NCBI RefSeq assembly: GCF_013344765.1
Contig: NZ_JABVBF010000014.1
Coordinates: forward strand, 1 to 32,130
Direction: 5' to 3'
DNA from: Acinetobacter lactucae
GTDB taxonomy: Bacteria; Pseudomonadota; Gammaproteobacteria; Pseudomonadales; Moraxellaceae
Length of the DNA stretch: 32,130 nucleotides
Shown: in pieces, positions 1-10,604 of the stretch
Numbering within the stretch: the stretch's first letter is position 1
How the letters are laid out: each line of letters opens with the position of its first letter
Notes under the pieces: generated by a model
The model's input: the letters and a program-made list of their open reading frames with translations, nothing else
The model's database searches: none
What the model was told of the DNA's origin: nothing
Program-made: the position numbers and the translations under genes

Positions 1-8
1 TAATGGTC

Positions 9-14
9 TATAAT
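9..14 (+). promoter_or_regulatory. rRNA operon promoter P1, -10 box only
   Basis: A perfect TATAAT lies at the very edge of the window, followed by a mixed GC-rich stretch. Its -35 box would lie outside the window. It is read as the distal of two tandem promoters for the rRNA operon, an arrangement common for rrn operons. The -35 box cannot be checked here. Confidence 0.4.
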
Positions 15-149
15 GCACATCCATCGGCGGTGATGCAGATAGAAACTTGTTGAAAAACAGTTACTTGTGATTAAGTTGATTGCTTTAAGTGATGAATTTG
101 ATGGTGAGTTGGTTTTGAGAATAAGTTTTAAAAATATCGAAATTACCTG

Positions 150-177
150 TTGACTTTTAAGAGATTAAGAGTAATAT
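150..177 (+). promoter_or_regulatory. rRNA operon promoter P2
   Basis: TTGACT at 150-155 and TAATAT at 172-177 are separated by 16 bp. AT-rich DNA just upstream (about 122-145) could act as an UP element, and a GC-containing discriminator (AGCCGACC) follows, as expected of stringently controlled rRNA promoters. The start point would be near 184, about 207 nt upstream of the mature 16S. No clear boxA antitermination site was found; TGCTTTAA at 81-88 and TGTCTTTAA at 361-369 are only weak resemblances. Confidence 0.75.
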
Positions 178-229
178 AGCCGACCTAGCTTGCTGGTGAC
201 GAACCAGTAAGAAGATCATTAAGAGAATT

Positions 230-254
230 GAAGAACAACTTGTGTGGATTTTTA
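230..254 (+). other. 16S processing stem, 5' arm
   Basis: This leader stretch is almost perfectly complementary to 1945-1970 in the spacer after 16S (about 23 of 25 positions with one bulge). The two arms would close a long helix around precursor 16S RNA, the usual substrate for RNase III. It supports placing both 16S ends inside this helix. Confidence 0.8.
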
Positions 255-390
255 CTGATTGATTAATCGAAATAATTTTCATTGATTGATTGGTTTAAAT
301 TACTCGAAGTTTATTTGAGCGAAATTTAAGTCAGTAATTGATGAGCCAGAATTGGTACCTTGTCTTTAATAAGGTACAAAATGATTTTAA

Positions 391-1925
<1,535 letters not shown>

Positions 1926-1944
1926 ACGAAAGATTGACGATTGG

Positions 1945-1970
1945 TAAGAATCCACAACAAGTTGTTCTTC
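1945..1970 (+). other. 16S processing stem, 3' arm
   Basis: This stretch ends in GTTGTTCTTC and pairs with leader bases 230-254. Together they form the presumed RNase III helix that frees precursor 16S. Confidence 0.8.
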
Positions 1971-1984
1971 ATAGATGTATCTGA

Positions 1985-2061
<77 letters not shown>

Positions 2062-2116
2062 TGACTTTGACTGGTTGAAGTTATAGATAAAAGATACATG
2101 ACTGATGATGTAAGCT

Positions 2117-2192
2117 GGGGACTTAGCTTAGTTGGTAGAGCGCCTGCTTTGCACGCAGGAGGTCAGGAGTTCGACTCTCCTAGTCTCCACCA
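2117..2192 (+). tRNA. alaT: tRNA-Ala (UGC)
   Basis: 76-nt tRNA. The acceptor stem GGGGACT pairs with AGTCTCC, with one G-T pair. Anticodon TGC is at 2150-2152, the T-arm carries GTTCGACTC, and the 3' CCA is encoded. It is the second tRNA of the spacer and is co-transcribed with the rRNAs. Confidence 0.98.
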
Positions 2193-2562
2193 GAACTTAA
2201 GAGAAGTTCGGATTACAGAAATTAGTAAATAGAGATTTAGATCTTGGTTTATTAACTTCTGTGATTTAAGTATCACGGTATTAAGCATGACCTGACGAAG
2301 GCATGTTTATTCATTAACAGATTGGCAAAATTGAGTCTGAAATAAATTGTTCACTCAATAACAAAGAGAGAGGAAGTAATTCTAATCTTGGAGTTAATTG
2401 AGAACTAGCAAATTAACTGAATCAAGCGTTTTGGTATATGAATTTAGATTGAAGCTGTACAGTGTTTAGATACACAGTACTTCGAACTGTATGGATGAAT
2501 GAGAAATCATTTGTTCTGTTGCTACACTCACTTGTAGGTGTAACGACTGTTTGGGGTTGTAT
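2193..2562 (+). other. tRNA-Ala to 23S spacer
   Basis: 370 bp without a gene. Its last part (2548-2569, running into the 23S 5' end) is complementary to 5445-5467 across the 23S 3' end and forms the 23S processing helix. Nothing else recognisable was seen. Confidence 0.7.
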
Positions 2563-5453
<2,891 letters not shown>

Positions 5454-5639
5454 ACAACACCCAAGCAGTTGTATATGAAGCATCAATCGATTCATAAACA
5501 TGCAAAGCAACTTGATTTAGTTATACGCTTAGCTAAAATGAACAACGAAAAATCAGATTCAATCAGCCCATCTGTCAAGATTTGGAAAACGCAACGTATC
5601 ACTAAGTGAATAAAACGAAGCAAGTATCCATACCAGTTG

Positions 5640-5755
5640 TGCTGGCGACCATAGCAAGAGTGAACCACCTGATCCCTTCCCGAACTCAGAAGTGAAACCT
5701 CTTAGCGCTGATGGTAGTGTGGGGTTACCCATGTGAGAGTAAGTCATCGCCAGCT
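5640..5755 (+). rRNA. rrf: 5S ribosomal RNA
   Basis: About 115 nt. The ends pair (GCTGGCGA at 5641-5648 with TCGCCAGC at 5747-5754). Inside are the conserved GAACCACCTGATCCC and CCGAACTCAGAAGTGAAAC blocks. It is the last gene of the operon and is followed 11 bp later by the terminator. The 187-bp spacer from 23S to here holds no other gene that I can see. Confidence 0.97.
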
Positions 5756-5765
5756 CATTATTCAA

Positions 5766-5799
5766 ACACCCCCGTTCGAATGAACGGGGGTGTTTTTTT
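5766..5799 (+). terminator. rRNA operon terminator
   Basis: A 12-bp perfect GC-rich stem (ACACCCCCGTTC at 5766-5777 with GAACGGGGGTGT at 5782-5793) has a 4-nt loop and is followed by a run of seven T. This is a strong intrinsic terminator for the rRNA operon. Confidence 0.95.
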
Positions 5800-5912
5800 G
5801 TGGCGCTAAAAAATGTTTAAGAGCTTATTCTTGGTTCAACTTTTTCTAAGTGGAATTTTTAAGGATAAGGAAAGCGTCAAATTAAGACGTTGGGAACTGT
5901 GTAAGCATGTTA

Positions 5913-5941
5913 TTGCTATTCAAAATTCACTATGCTATAGA
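5913..5941 (+). promoter_or_regulatory. promoter of the AAA ATPase gene
   Basis: TTGCTA at 5913-5918 and TATAGA at 5936-5941 are separated by 17 bp. They lie 26 bp before the start codon at 5967, which would leave a short leader. Confidence 0.55.
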
Positions 5942-5966
5942 ATGAAAATACATTTCTAATAGTATT

Positions 5967-6692
5967 ATGCAAGAAAAACCTTATATCAGAGCCATAAAGC
6001 TGAAAGCTCCAGAGAGCTTGGACTGGGCCAGTTATCCCTATGTTATTCCAGCAGTAAATGATTTGGAAAATATTGAATTTCATCCTGATGTTACATTTTT
6101 TGTTGGGGAAAATGGTTCAGGCAAGTCCACTATTCTCGAAGCGTTGGCACTGGCATTAGGCTTTTCGGAAGAAGGCGGGACACGCAATGTTCAACTGAAT
6201 ACGGCAACCACCAGTTCCGTTTTGTATCAATCTCTACGCACAATAAAAAGCTATAAAAAGCCTCAGGACTATTATTTTTTAAGGGCCGAAAGTTTTTATA
6301 ATGTGGCAACTTATATGAAAGAAATAGATTATCTGGCGGGTTACGGTGGAGATATACATACGCGTTCTCATGGGGAGGGGTTTTTAAAGCTATTAACCAT
6401 GAAGTTAAAAGGACAAGGTTTATATCTTTTGGATGAACCGGAAGCCGCTTTATCGCCAACCATGCTGATGACAACGCTATCAGTCTTAGATCGTTTATGT
6501 CAGGCACAATCCCAATTTATTATTGCAACACATTCACCTATCCTTCTGGCGTACCCAAATGCAAAAATTTACCAGTTTTCGGAATCGGGAATTAAACAGG
6601 TGAGCTATGAAGAAACGGAACATTTCCGAGTAACAAAGGATTTTTTGAATAATTACCAAAAGAGATTAGCGCAAATTCTGGATGAACCATAA
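5967..6692 (+). CDS. AAA family ATPase (COG3910-like, ABC-type fold)
   Basis: 241-aa soluble ATPase of the ABC/SMC-like fold. Residues 47-55 form Walker A (GENGSGKST). SHGEG at 134-138 sits where the ABC signature is expected. LYLLDEPEAAL at 152-162 is Walker B with the catalytic Glu, and ATHSP at 187-191 supplies the switch His. There is no membrane segment and no partner permease or nuclease next to it, so it is unlikely to be a transporter component. It resembles the small stand-alone predicted ATPases of COG3910, whose role is unknown. The ATG start has no clear Shine-Dalgarno. It lies 167 bp after the rRNA terminator and is probably transcribed alone from its own promoter. The fold is sure; the function is not known. 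Confidence 0.85.
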   Translation: MQEKPYIRAIKLKAPESLDWASYPYVIPAVNDLENIEFHPDVTFFVGENGSGKSTILEALALALGFSEEGGTRNVQLNTATTSSVLYQSLRTIKSYKKPQDYYFLRAESFYNVATYMKEIDYLAGYGGDIHTRSHGEGFLKLLTMKLKGQGLYLLDEPEAALSPTMLMTTLSVLDRLCQAQSQFIIATHSPILLAYPNAKIYQFSESGIKQVSYEETEHFRVTKDFLNNYQKRLAQILDEP

Positions 6693-6850
6693 CGAGCAAA
6701 AGATTAATGCTTATTTACTCATTATTTTTTTGTCATGATGCATTGAGTTAAAAGGGTCATTTACTTTTATTATTTATACTTAAAATATTGAAAAATATTT
6801 ATTTTTATAATTTTTCTATCTTTTCTACTTTTCTCCTCGGTCCACAAGCC

Positions 6851-6856
6851 TATAAT
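6851..6856 (+). promoter_or_regulatory. possible cysK promoter -10 box
   Basis: A perfect TATAAT lies 36 bp before the cysK start codon, in the right place for a promoter. The bases 17 bp further upstream (CTTTTC) do not make a good -35 box, so an activator such as CysB may be needed. That last point is inference. Confidence 0.4.
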
Positions 6857-6892
6857 GATTCAGAAGCATTCCAAATTTAATAAGGATATAAC

Positions 6893-7891
6893 ATGTCTAC
6901 CGATCAGCAATTCCCAACACCCAATAATTTAGGTATCGCAGTTTATTCAAATAATGCAGAAGCTATTGGTAATACTCCTTTAGTTCGCATCAACCGATTA
7001 ATTAAAACTAGCGCAACTGTATTAGCAAAAGTAGAAAGTCGTAATCCTGCATTTTCTGTGAAATGCCGTATTGGAGCAGCACTTATTGCAGATGCAGAAA
7101 AGCGCGGCGTGTTAAAAGAAGGCATGCATATTGTTGAACCAACCAGTGGTAATACAGGGATTGCATTGGCTTTTGTTGCGGCGGCGAAAGGTTATCCAAT
7201 TACTTTAACTATGCCAGCAAGCATGAGTCTTGAACGTAGAAAAGTATTAAAAGCTTTAGGTGCCAATTTAGTTTTAACTGAACCAGCAAAAGGGATGAAA
7301 GGTGCAGTTGATGAAGCTGTACGATTAGCAACTGAACAGCCCGATGTTTATTTCTTGCCACAACAATTTGAAAACCCAGCCAATCCACAAATTCATGTGG
7401 ACACAACTGGTCCAGAAATTTGGCAAGCAACAGGTGGGCAAGTTGATATTTTGGTTGCGGGCGTAGGTACTGGTGGTACGATCACGGGTATTTCTCGTTA
7501 TTTTGAACAAGTCCAAAATAAGCCATTATACTCAGTAGCTGTTGAACCTGCTGAGTCTCCAATTATTACTCAAACCAAAAATGGAGAGAATATCACTCCT
7601 GCACCCCATAAAATTCAGGGGATTGGTGCGAACTTTATTCCAAAAAATCTTGATTTAGATGTTGTTGATGAAGTTGTACCAGTGAGTAGTGAGGAAGCAA
7701 TTCAGTGGGCAAGAAATTGTGCAACTCAAGAAGGTATTCTGGTTGGCATTTCGAGCGGAGCTGCATTGGCTGCTGCTGCTAAAATTGCAGAACGTCCTGA
7801 AAATGCTGGTAAAACAATAGTTGTTATTCTTCCAGACAGTGGCGAACGTTATTTATCTTCTGTTTTATTTGAAGGTTTATTTGACGAATAA
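6893..7891 (+). CDS. cysK: cysteine synthase A (O-acetylserine sulfhydrylase)
   Basis: 332-aa PLP enzyme that makes L-cysteine and acetate from O-acetyl-L-serine and sulfide, the last step of sulfate assimilation in the cytoplasm. Lys57 in [11 protein letters not shown] is the Schiff-base lysine. PTSGNTG at 83-89 is the substrate-binding loop, and GVGTGGT at 190-196 binds the PLP phosphate. The context around Lys57 matches CysK better than CysM. The length is a little above the E. coli enzyme (323 aa), from a longer N-terminus. The ATG at 6893 has a good ribosome site (AAGGA) about 7 nt upstream. The gene stands alone, closed by the terminator at 7904-7935. Confidence 0.95.
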   Translation: MSTDQQFPTPNNLGIAVYSNNAEAIGNTPLVRINRLIKTSATVLAKVESRNPAFSVKCRIGAALIADAEKRGVLKEGMHIVEPTSGNTGIALAFVAAAKGYPITLTMPASMSLERRKVLKALGANLVLTEPAKGMKGAVDEAVRLATEQPDVYFLPQQFENPANPQIHVDTTGPEIWQATGGQVDILVAGVGTGGTITGISRYFEQVQNKPLYSVAVEPAESPIITQTKNGENITPAPHKIQGIGANFIPKNLDLDVVDEVVPVSSEEAIQWARNCATQEGILVGISSGAALAAAAKIAERPENAGKTIVVILPDSGERYLSSVLFEGLFDE

Positions 7892-7903
7892 AATTAACTA
7901 TGT

Positions 7904-7935
7904 AAAAAAGCCCATTAATAGATGGGCTTTTTTTA
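7904..7935 (+). terminator. cysK terminator
   Basis: AAGCCCAT at 7908-7915 pairs with ATGGGCTT at 7922-7929, with a 6-nt loop and a T run after and an A run before. It is probably bidirectional, since the minus-strand transglycosylase gene ends just beyond it at 7948. Confidence 0.85.
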
Positions 7936-7947
7936 TTTGATCTTAAT

Positions 7948-8529
7948 TTATAATGCACTTTTTAAAGTTTTCTGATGACGCTTCACAGATCGAGCGTATT
8001 TTTTCGCTTTGTGTCGTGTCCAGAAGCTTCGCTCATATCCAGTTGGTCCTACATTATAATAAGCTGTTGCCTTAAACCAACTATCCGCTGACTGATAATA
8101 GTGATTTAAGATATAAGCACCACATTGAATATTAGTGGTTTCATCATATAAATTCCCAGCACAAGTTTGTTGCCAATAGCTCGGAATAATTTGAGTTAAA
8201 CCGACTGCACCAGTTGGAGAGTGAGCATTACTATTGTAACTAGACTCTTGCCTAATGACTGCTGCAAGTAAAAGAGGAGGTACATTATATTGGTCAGCAC
8301 TTTGAATAATCATTGGAGATAGCCGATTGGCTGTGCTGGCTGGAACAGAATAAGCTTTTTGTAAGCCAGACGAGAGTTTATTTGAGCGCCAAGAAAAAGA
8401 GCCACTATTAGGTCCTAAGCTTGTACATCCCGTCATTATTGTTATCAACGCAATAATAAAAAATTTGAGGCTAAGGCGGTGTAATTGTGATGGTTCAAAA
8501 TGATCTTGAGCTAAAGATGAGGTAAGCAA
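7948..8529 (-). CDS. lytic transglycosylase, SLT domain lipoprotein
   Basis: 193-aa peptidoglycan-cleaving enzyme of the soluble lytic transglycosylase fold. It breaks MurNAc-GlcNAc bonds with 1,6-anhydro product. A hydrophobic stretch at about 22-32 leads into a lipobox ending at Cys35 (IMTGC), so the mature protein should be lipid-anchored in the periplasm. The catalytic domain follows: ES at 95-96 with Glu95 as catalytic acid, GAVGLTQI at 107-114, and AYYNVGPTGY at 156-165, the equivalent of the usual AYNAG motif. The only workable start that keeps the signal peptide is a TTG at 8529. No ATG precedes the signal peptide in frame and no clear Shine-Dalgarno is seen, so the exact start is uncertain and the n-region is unusually long. 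It resembles short MltE/Slt-type enzymes. Confidence 0.85.
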   Translation of the reverse strand: MLTSSLAQDHFEPSQLHRLSLKFFIIALITIMTGCTSLGPNSGSFSWRSNKLSSGLQKAYSVPASTANRLSPMIIQSADQYNVPPLLLAAVIRQESSYNSNAHSPTGAVGLTQIIPSYWQQTCAGNLYDETTNIQCGAYILNHYYQSADSWFKATAYYNVGPTGYERSFWTRHKAKKYARSVKRHQKTLKSAL

Positions 8530-8649
8530 AATACAAAACCAATAATCAAATTTTAAATGAAATGATGGTATTCAGCTATTCTTATCGGATCAATATAAGT
8601 TCTGTTGCTCGGCACATCTAGAAAGTAAGAATTTTGTATAATTGAAATG

Positions 8650-8674
8650 AAAAACCCCCGACATCCTGTCGAGG
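8650..8674 (-). terminator. terminator of the sRNA
   Basis: On the minus strand CCTCGACA (8674-8667) pairs with TGTCGGGG (8663-8656) around a GGA loop, with one T-G pair, followed by G and five T. It doubles as the fourth CAGGA hairpin of the RNA. Confidence 0.8.
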
Positions 8675-8767
8675 CTTCTTCGTATTCAGCTTTATGTAGC
8701 TAACTCCTGTCAACTACCGCTTCCTGCGTTCTTATTCTTCTTCAATGAGACATCCTGTCTCTCTATG
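8650..8767 (-). ncRNA. Rsm/Csr-like regulatory small RNA (candidate)
   Basis: On the minus strand a predicted transcript of about 118 nt contains four CAGGA motifs. Hairpin 1 (8747-8761) is a perfect 6-bp stem, GAGACA/TGTCTC, with a GGA loop. A 3-bp CGC/GCG stem at 8718-8728 has loop AGGAA. Hairpin 3 (8696-8717) is a 9-bp stem with G-T pairs closing an AGGA tetraloop. The terminator hairpin (8656-8674) again shows ACA-GGA-TGT and is followed by five T. ACAGGATGT is one base short of the CsrA consensus core ACARGGATGT. Size, motif number and terminator match RsmX/RsmY of Pseudomonas, which sequester CsrA/RsmA. The start near 8767 is inferred from TACTAT at 8774-8779; no good -35 is present. 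No open reading frame fits. Function is inferred from architecture. Confidence 0.72.
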
Positions 8768-8773
8768 ATTCAT

Positions 8774-8779
8774 ATAGTA
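8774..8779 (-). promoter_or_regulatory. -10 box of the sRNA promoter
   Basis: TACTAT on the minus strand lies about 7 nt before the inferred start. The -35 region (8797-8802, TATCCA on the minus strand) is poor, as is common for activator-dependent promoters. Confidence 0.45.
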
Positions 8780-8823
8780 TGAAAAAATACTAAAGCTGGA
8801 TATCCGCAAATCACTGCAAGTTT

Positions 8824-8841
8824 TGTAGGTTTAAGCTTACA
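8824..8841 (-). promoter_or_regulatory. GacA-box-like palindrome upstream of the sRNA
   Basis: The minus strand reads TGTAAG-N6-CCTACA. The GacA upstream activating sequence known from Pseudomonas rsm genes is TGTAAG-N6-CTTACA, so 11 of 12 defined bases match with correct spacing. Its centre lies about 65 bp upstream of the inferred sRNA start, similar to the usual placement at rsmX and rsmY. The remaining DNA between the flavodoxin gene end (8901) and here shows nothing else. Confidence 0.7.
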
Positions 8842-8900
8842 GATCTACTTTTTAAATTTTCTTAAATATTATTTCGACTCGTTTTTATGCTTTCATGGCT

Positions 8901-9467
8901 TTATATTCCTTGATAAGCATTTAAGGTCAATGCAAAATTTTCTCCAAATTGTTGAGCAGTTTTAATATCTCCTTCATCAAAACCATCTGCATTACTGCCA
9001 TGTTCAGCTTGAGCCATTAAGCCTGACCATGAACCGAGACGGTTAGCTGCTTTTGCATAGGCAACACCTTGATGTTGTTCTGGCAGAATTGGATTGCCAA
9101 CCCAGAGCATACCGTGTTGCATACAAAAGGTAAAAATCGAAATTAGCGTGGATTGTTTATCACCAGCAGGAAGGGAAGATACGGTAAAGCCAGCTGCTAA
9201 TTTTCCTTTAAAACTTTGTTGTTTCCATAATGGACCAGTTGCATCCATGAGTTGCTTTAATTTGGAAGATACACCACCTAAATAAGTGGGGGATCCCCAA
9301 ATTAAGCCGTCATATCGGATAAGAATTTCTGGGCTATTGATAATATCTTCGGCATTGAGTGAATCTACTTCAATATCTTGATGGCTCAAAATACCAGTTT
9401 GAATTTGCTGAGCAATAAATTGGGTGTGACCTTGGCGGCTATGGTAAATAATGGCAGCAGTTTTCAT
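8901..9467 (-). CDS. flavodoxin-like NAD(P)H-dependent oxidoreductase (WrbA/NQO type)
   Basis: 188-aa cytoplasmic flavoprotein of the flavodoxin fold. The N-terminal strand and phosphate loop YHSRQGHTQFIA (8-19) bind the FMN phosphate. GSPTYLGGVSSKLKQLMD (58-75) is the typical second FMN loop of WrbA-like quinone reductases, and a further FMN-contact region follows at about 95-105. Such enzymes reduce quinones by two electrons or act as general NAD(P)H:FMN oxidoreductases. The substrate here is unknown. It starts 18 bp after the stop of the DUF2938 gene and almost certainly forms an operon with it under the MerR-type promoter at 10013-10043. The start has a run of AGAAGA upstream as ribosome site. 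Confidence 0.85.
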   Translation of the reverse strand: MKTAAIIYHSRQGHTQFIAQQIQTGILSHQDIEVDSLNAEDIINSPEILIRYDGLIWGSPTYLGGVSSKLKQLMDATGPLWKQQSFKGKLAAGFTVSSLPAGDKQSTLISIFTFCMQHGMLWVGNPILPEQHQGVAYAKAANRLGSWSGLMAQAEHGSNADGFDEGDIKTAQQFGENFALTLNAYQGI

Positions 9468-9485
9468 GAGCAGTCTTCTCTTTAT

Positions 9486-9971
9486 TTAAATTTGAAATAG
9501 TTTTGCAGTGAGATATAAACCACAACCAAAAACACTATGGTTCATTAAACTTTTTAGACAGTTAAAAAAAGGATGAGGTGTTTTTGATGAAGCAAAGCCA
9601 CTACCCATCGCAGGTTGCATAATAAAAAAAGGAATGAGAACGGTGACTACACCAAACATTAGAGCTGAGTAAAACTGAGCATCAATAAGCCAATCTGAGC
9701 CAGCAATGAAAAGAAAGCTCAATGCGAAGATAATCCCGACACTATAGTGGGCAATCCAGCCCAATAAATACTCATGCTTAATTGAGGGGCTTTTTGCAAT
9801 AGATTGATGTACGAGTTTCCCTTGAAATATCCAACCAACCCAACGTCCGAGAAAGGCAAGATTTAATGTCGGGATCTTAAATATTTTTAGTATTAACAGC
9901 CATATATCCATAATAACTGTTGCACCAATACCAAGACATAAAGCTTGAAAGAATAATGTGGAAGTATTCAT
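9486..9971 (-). CDS. DUF2938 family membrane protein
   Basis: 161-aa integral membrane protein with about four hydrophobic segments (roughly 6-30, 69-92, 98-120 and 142-160). It resembles DUF2938, a family of unknown function often found beside MerR- or LysR-controlled oxidoreductases. No catalytic motif is visible. It is the first gene of a two-gene operon with the flavodoxin-like enzyme and is divergent from the MerR-type regulator. A redox or stress-related envelope role is only inference from this context. AAGGTG upstream of the ATG gives a good ribosome site. Confidence 0.75.
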   Translation of the reverse strand: MNTSTLFFQALCLGIGATVIMDIWLLILKIFKIPTLNLAFLGRWVGWIFQGKLVHQSIAKSPSIKHEYLLGWIAHYSVGIIFALSFLFIAGSDWLIDAQFYSALMFGVVTVLIPFFIMQPAMGSGFASSKTPHPFFNCLKSLMNHSVFGCGLYLTAKLFQI

Positions 9972-10012
9972 TTTTACACCTTGCTTTTATACGTATGAAA
10001 CGTGATAAATTT

Positions 10013-10043
10013 ATTGTGCAAGTTCAAGTTCACTTGAAGTCAA
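10013..10043 (-). promoter_or_regulatory. MerR-type promoter and operator of the DUF2938-oxidoreductase operon
   Basis: On the minus strand TTGACT (10043-10038) and CACAAT (10018-10013) are separated by 19 bp, the overlong spacer typical of MerR-activated promoters. Inside it lies the dyad TTCAAGT-N2-ACTTGAA (10023-10038), the likely binding site of the divergently encoded regulator. The start would be near 10006, giving a leader of about 35 nt to the ATG at 9971. Confidence 0.8.
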
Positions 10044-10052
10044 GAGGGTATT

Positions 10053-10457
10053 ATGGATATTGGTGAAGTTGCTAAAAAGGCAAAAGTCACAACGGCTACA
10101 CTACGTTTTTATGAAGAGAAAGGATTAATTAAATCGATAGGGCGGCAAGGCTTACGTCGACAATATGGCAAGCAGGTAATTGATCAATTGGCATTAATCT
10201 CTTTAGGTCGTGCTGCGGGCTTTTCTTTAAATGAGATCGCTGCAATGTTTGGACAAGATGGTAAGCCTGAACTTGATCGGCAAAAATTAAAAGATAAAGC
10301 TCAACAATTAGAGCAAATGGCGAAGCGATTGCATTTTATTAGTCAGGGATTAGAACACGCGGCTGTATGTCCTGCCGAAAATCATATGGAATGCCCAACC
10401 TTCCAGAACTTTTTAAAAGCAGCAATTGCTGGAGAATATCAGCCAACGAAACTTTAA
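10053..10457 (+). CDS. MerR family transcriptional regulator
   Basis: 134-aa DNA-binding regulator. Residues 1-70 form the winged helix-turn-helix (VAKKAKVTTATLRFYEEKGL, then the wing ending near Arg36-Tyr38). A dimerisation coiled coil runs over about 72-100. The C-terminal end holds Cys106 and Cys114 in CPAENHMECP, a C-x7-C spacing like the metal loop of CueR. The residue aligned to CueR Ser77 appears to be a Lys, so copper sensing is not assured; thiol, quinone or other stress sensing is possible. It is divergent from its likely target operon, with the operator at 10023-10038 only about 15 bp before its own start, so autoregulation is likely. AGAGGG gives the ribosome site. Confidence 0.88.
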   Translation: MDIGEVAKKAKVTTATLRFYEEKGLIKSIGRQGLRRQYGKQVIDQLALISLGRAAGFSLNEIAAMFGQDGKPELDRQKLKDKAQQLEQMAKRLHFISQGLEHAAVCPAENHMECPTFQNFLKAAIAGEYQPTKL

Positions 10458-10604
10458 TTCTTTTTAATGAGGTTACTTAGTTTGTGTTTGTATTGAATAG
10501 TTGGGGTTGTCATATTTTCGCCATAAAGATTTCATCTTTTTGAAGTAAAAACTTCATATAAGCTTGATTAAATTTGCTTAATTTTTTACCAACTGTATAA
10601 AACC

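Noticed and set aside
6130..6507. 125-codon minus-strand frame inside the ATPase gene
   Set aside because: It is an antisense shadow of a gene with clear Walker motifs and has no ribosome site or recognisable domain.
8640..8780. Reading the element between the transglycosylase and flavodoxin genes as a simple terminator pair
   Set aside because: One hairpin is indeed a terminator, but it points along the minus strand from an RNA with three further CAGGA motifs and its own -10 box. A terminator alone does not explain these.
10053..10457. Naming the MerR-type regulator cueR or soxR
   Set aside because: The Cys spacing resembles CueR, but the selectivity residue and target operon do not fit, and the four-Cys cluster of SoxR is absent.
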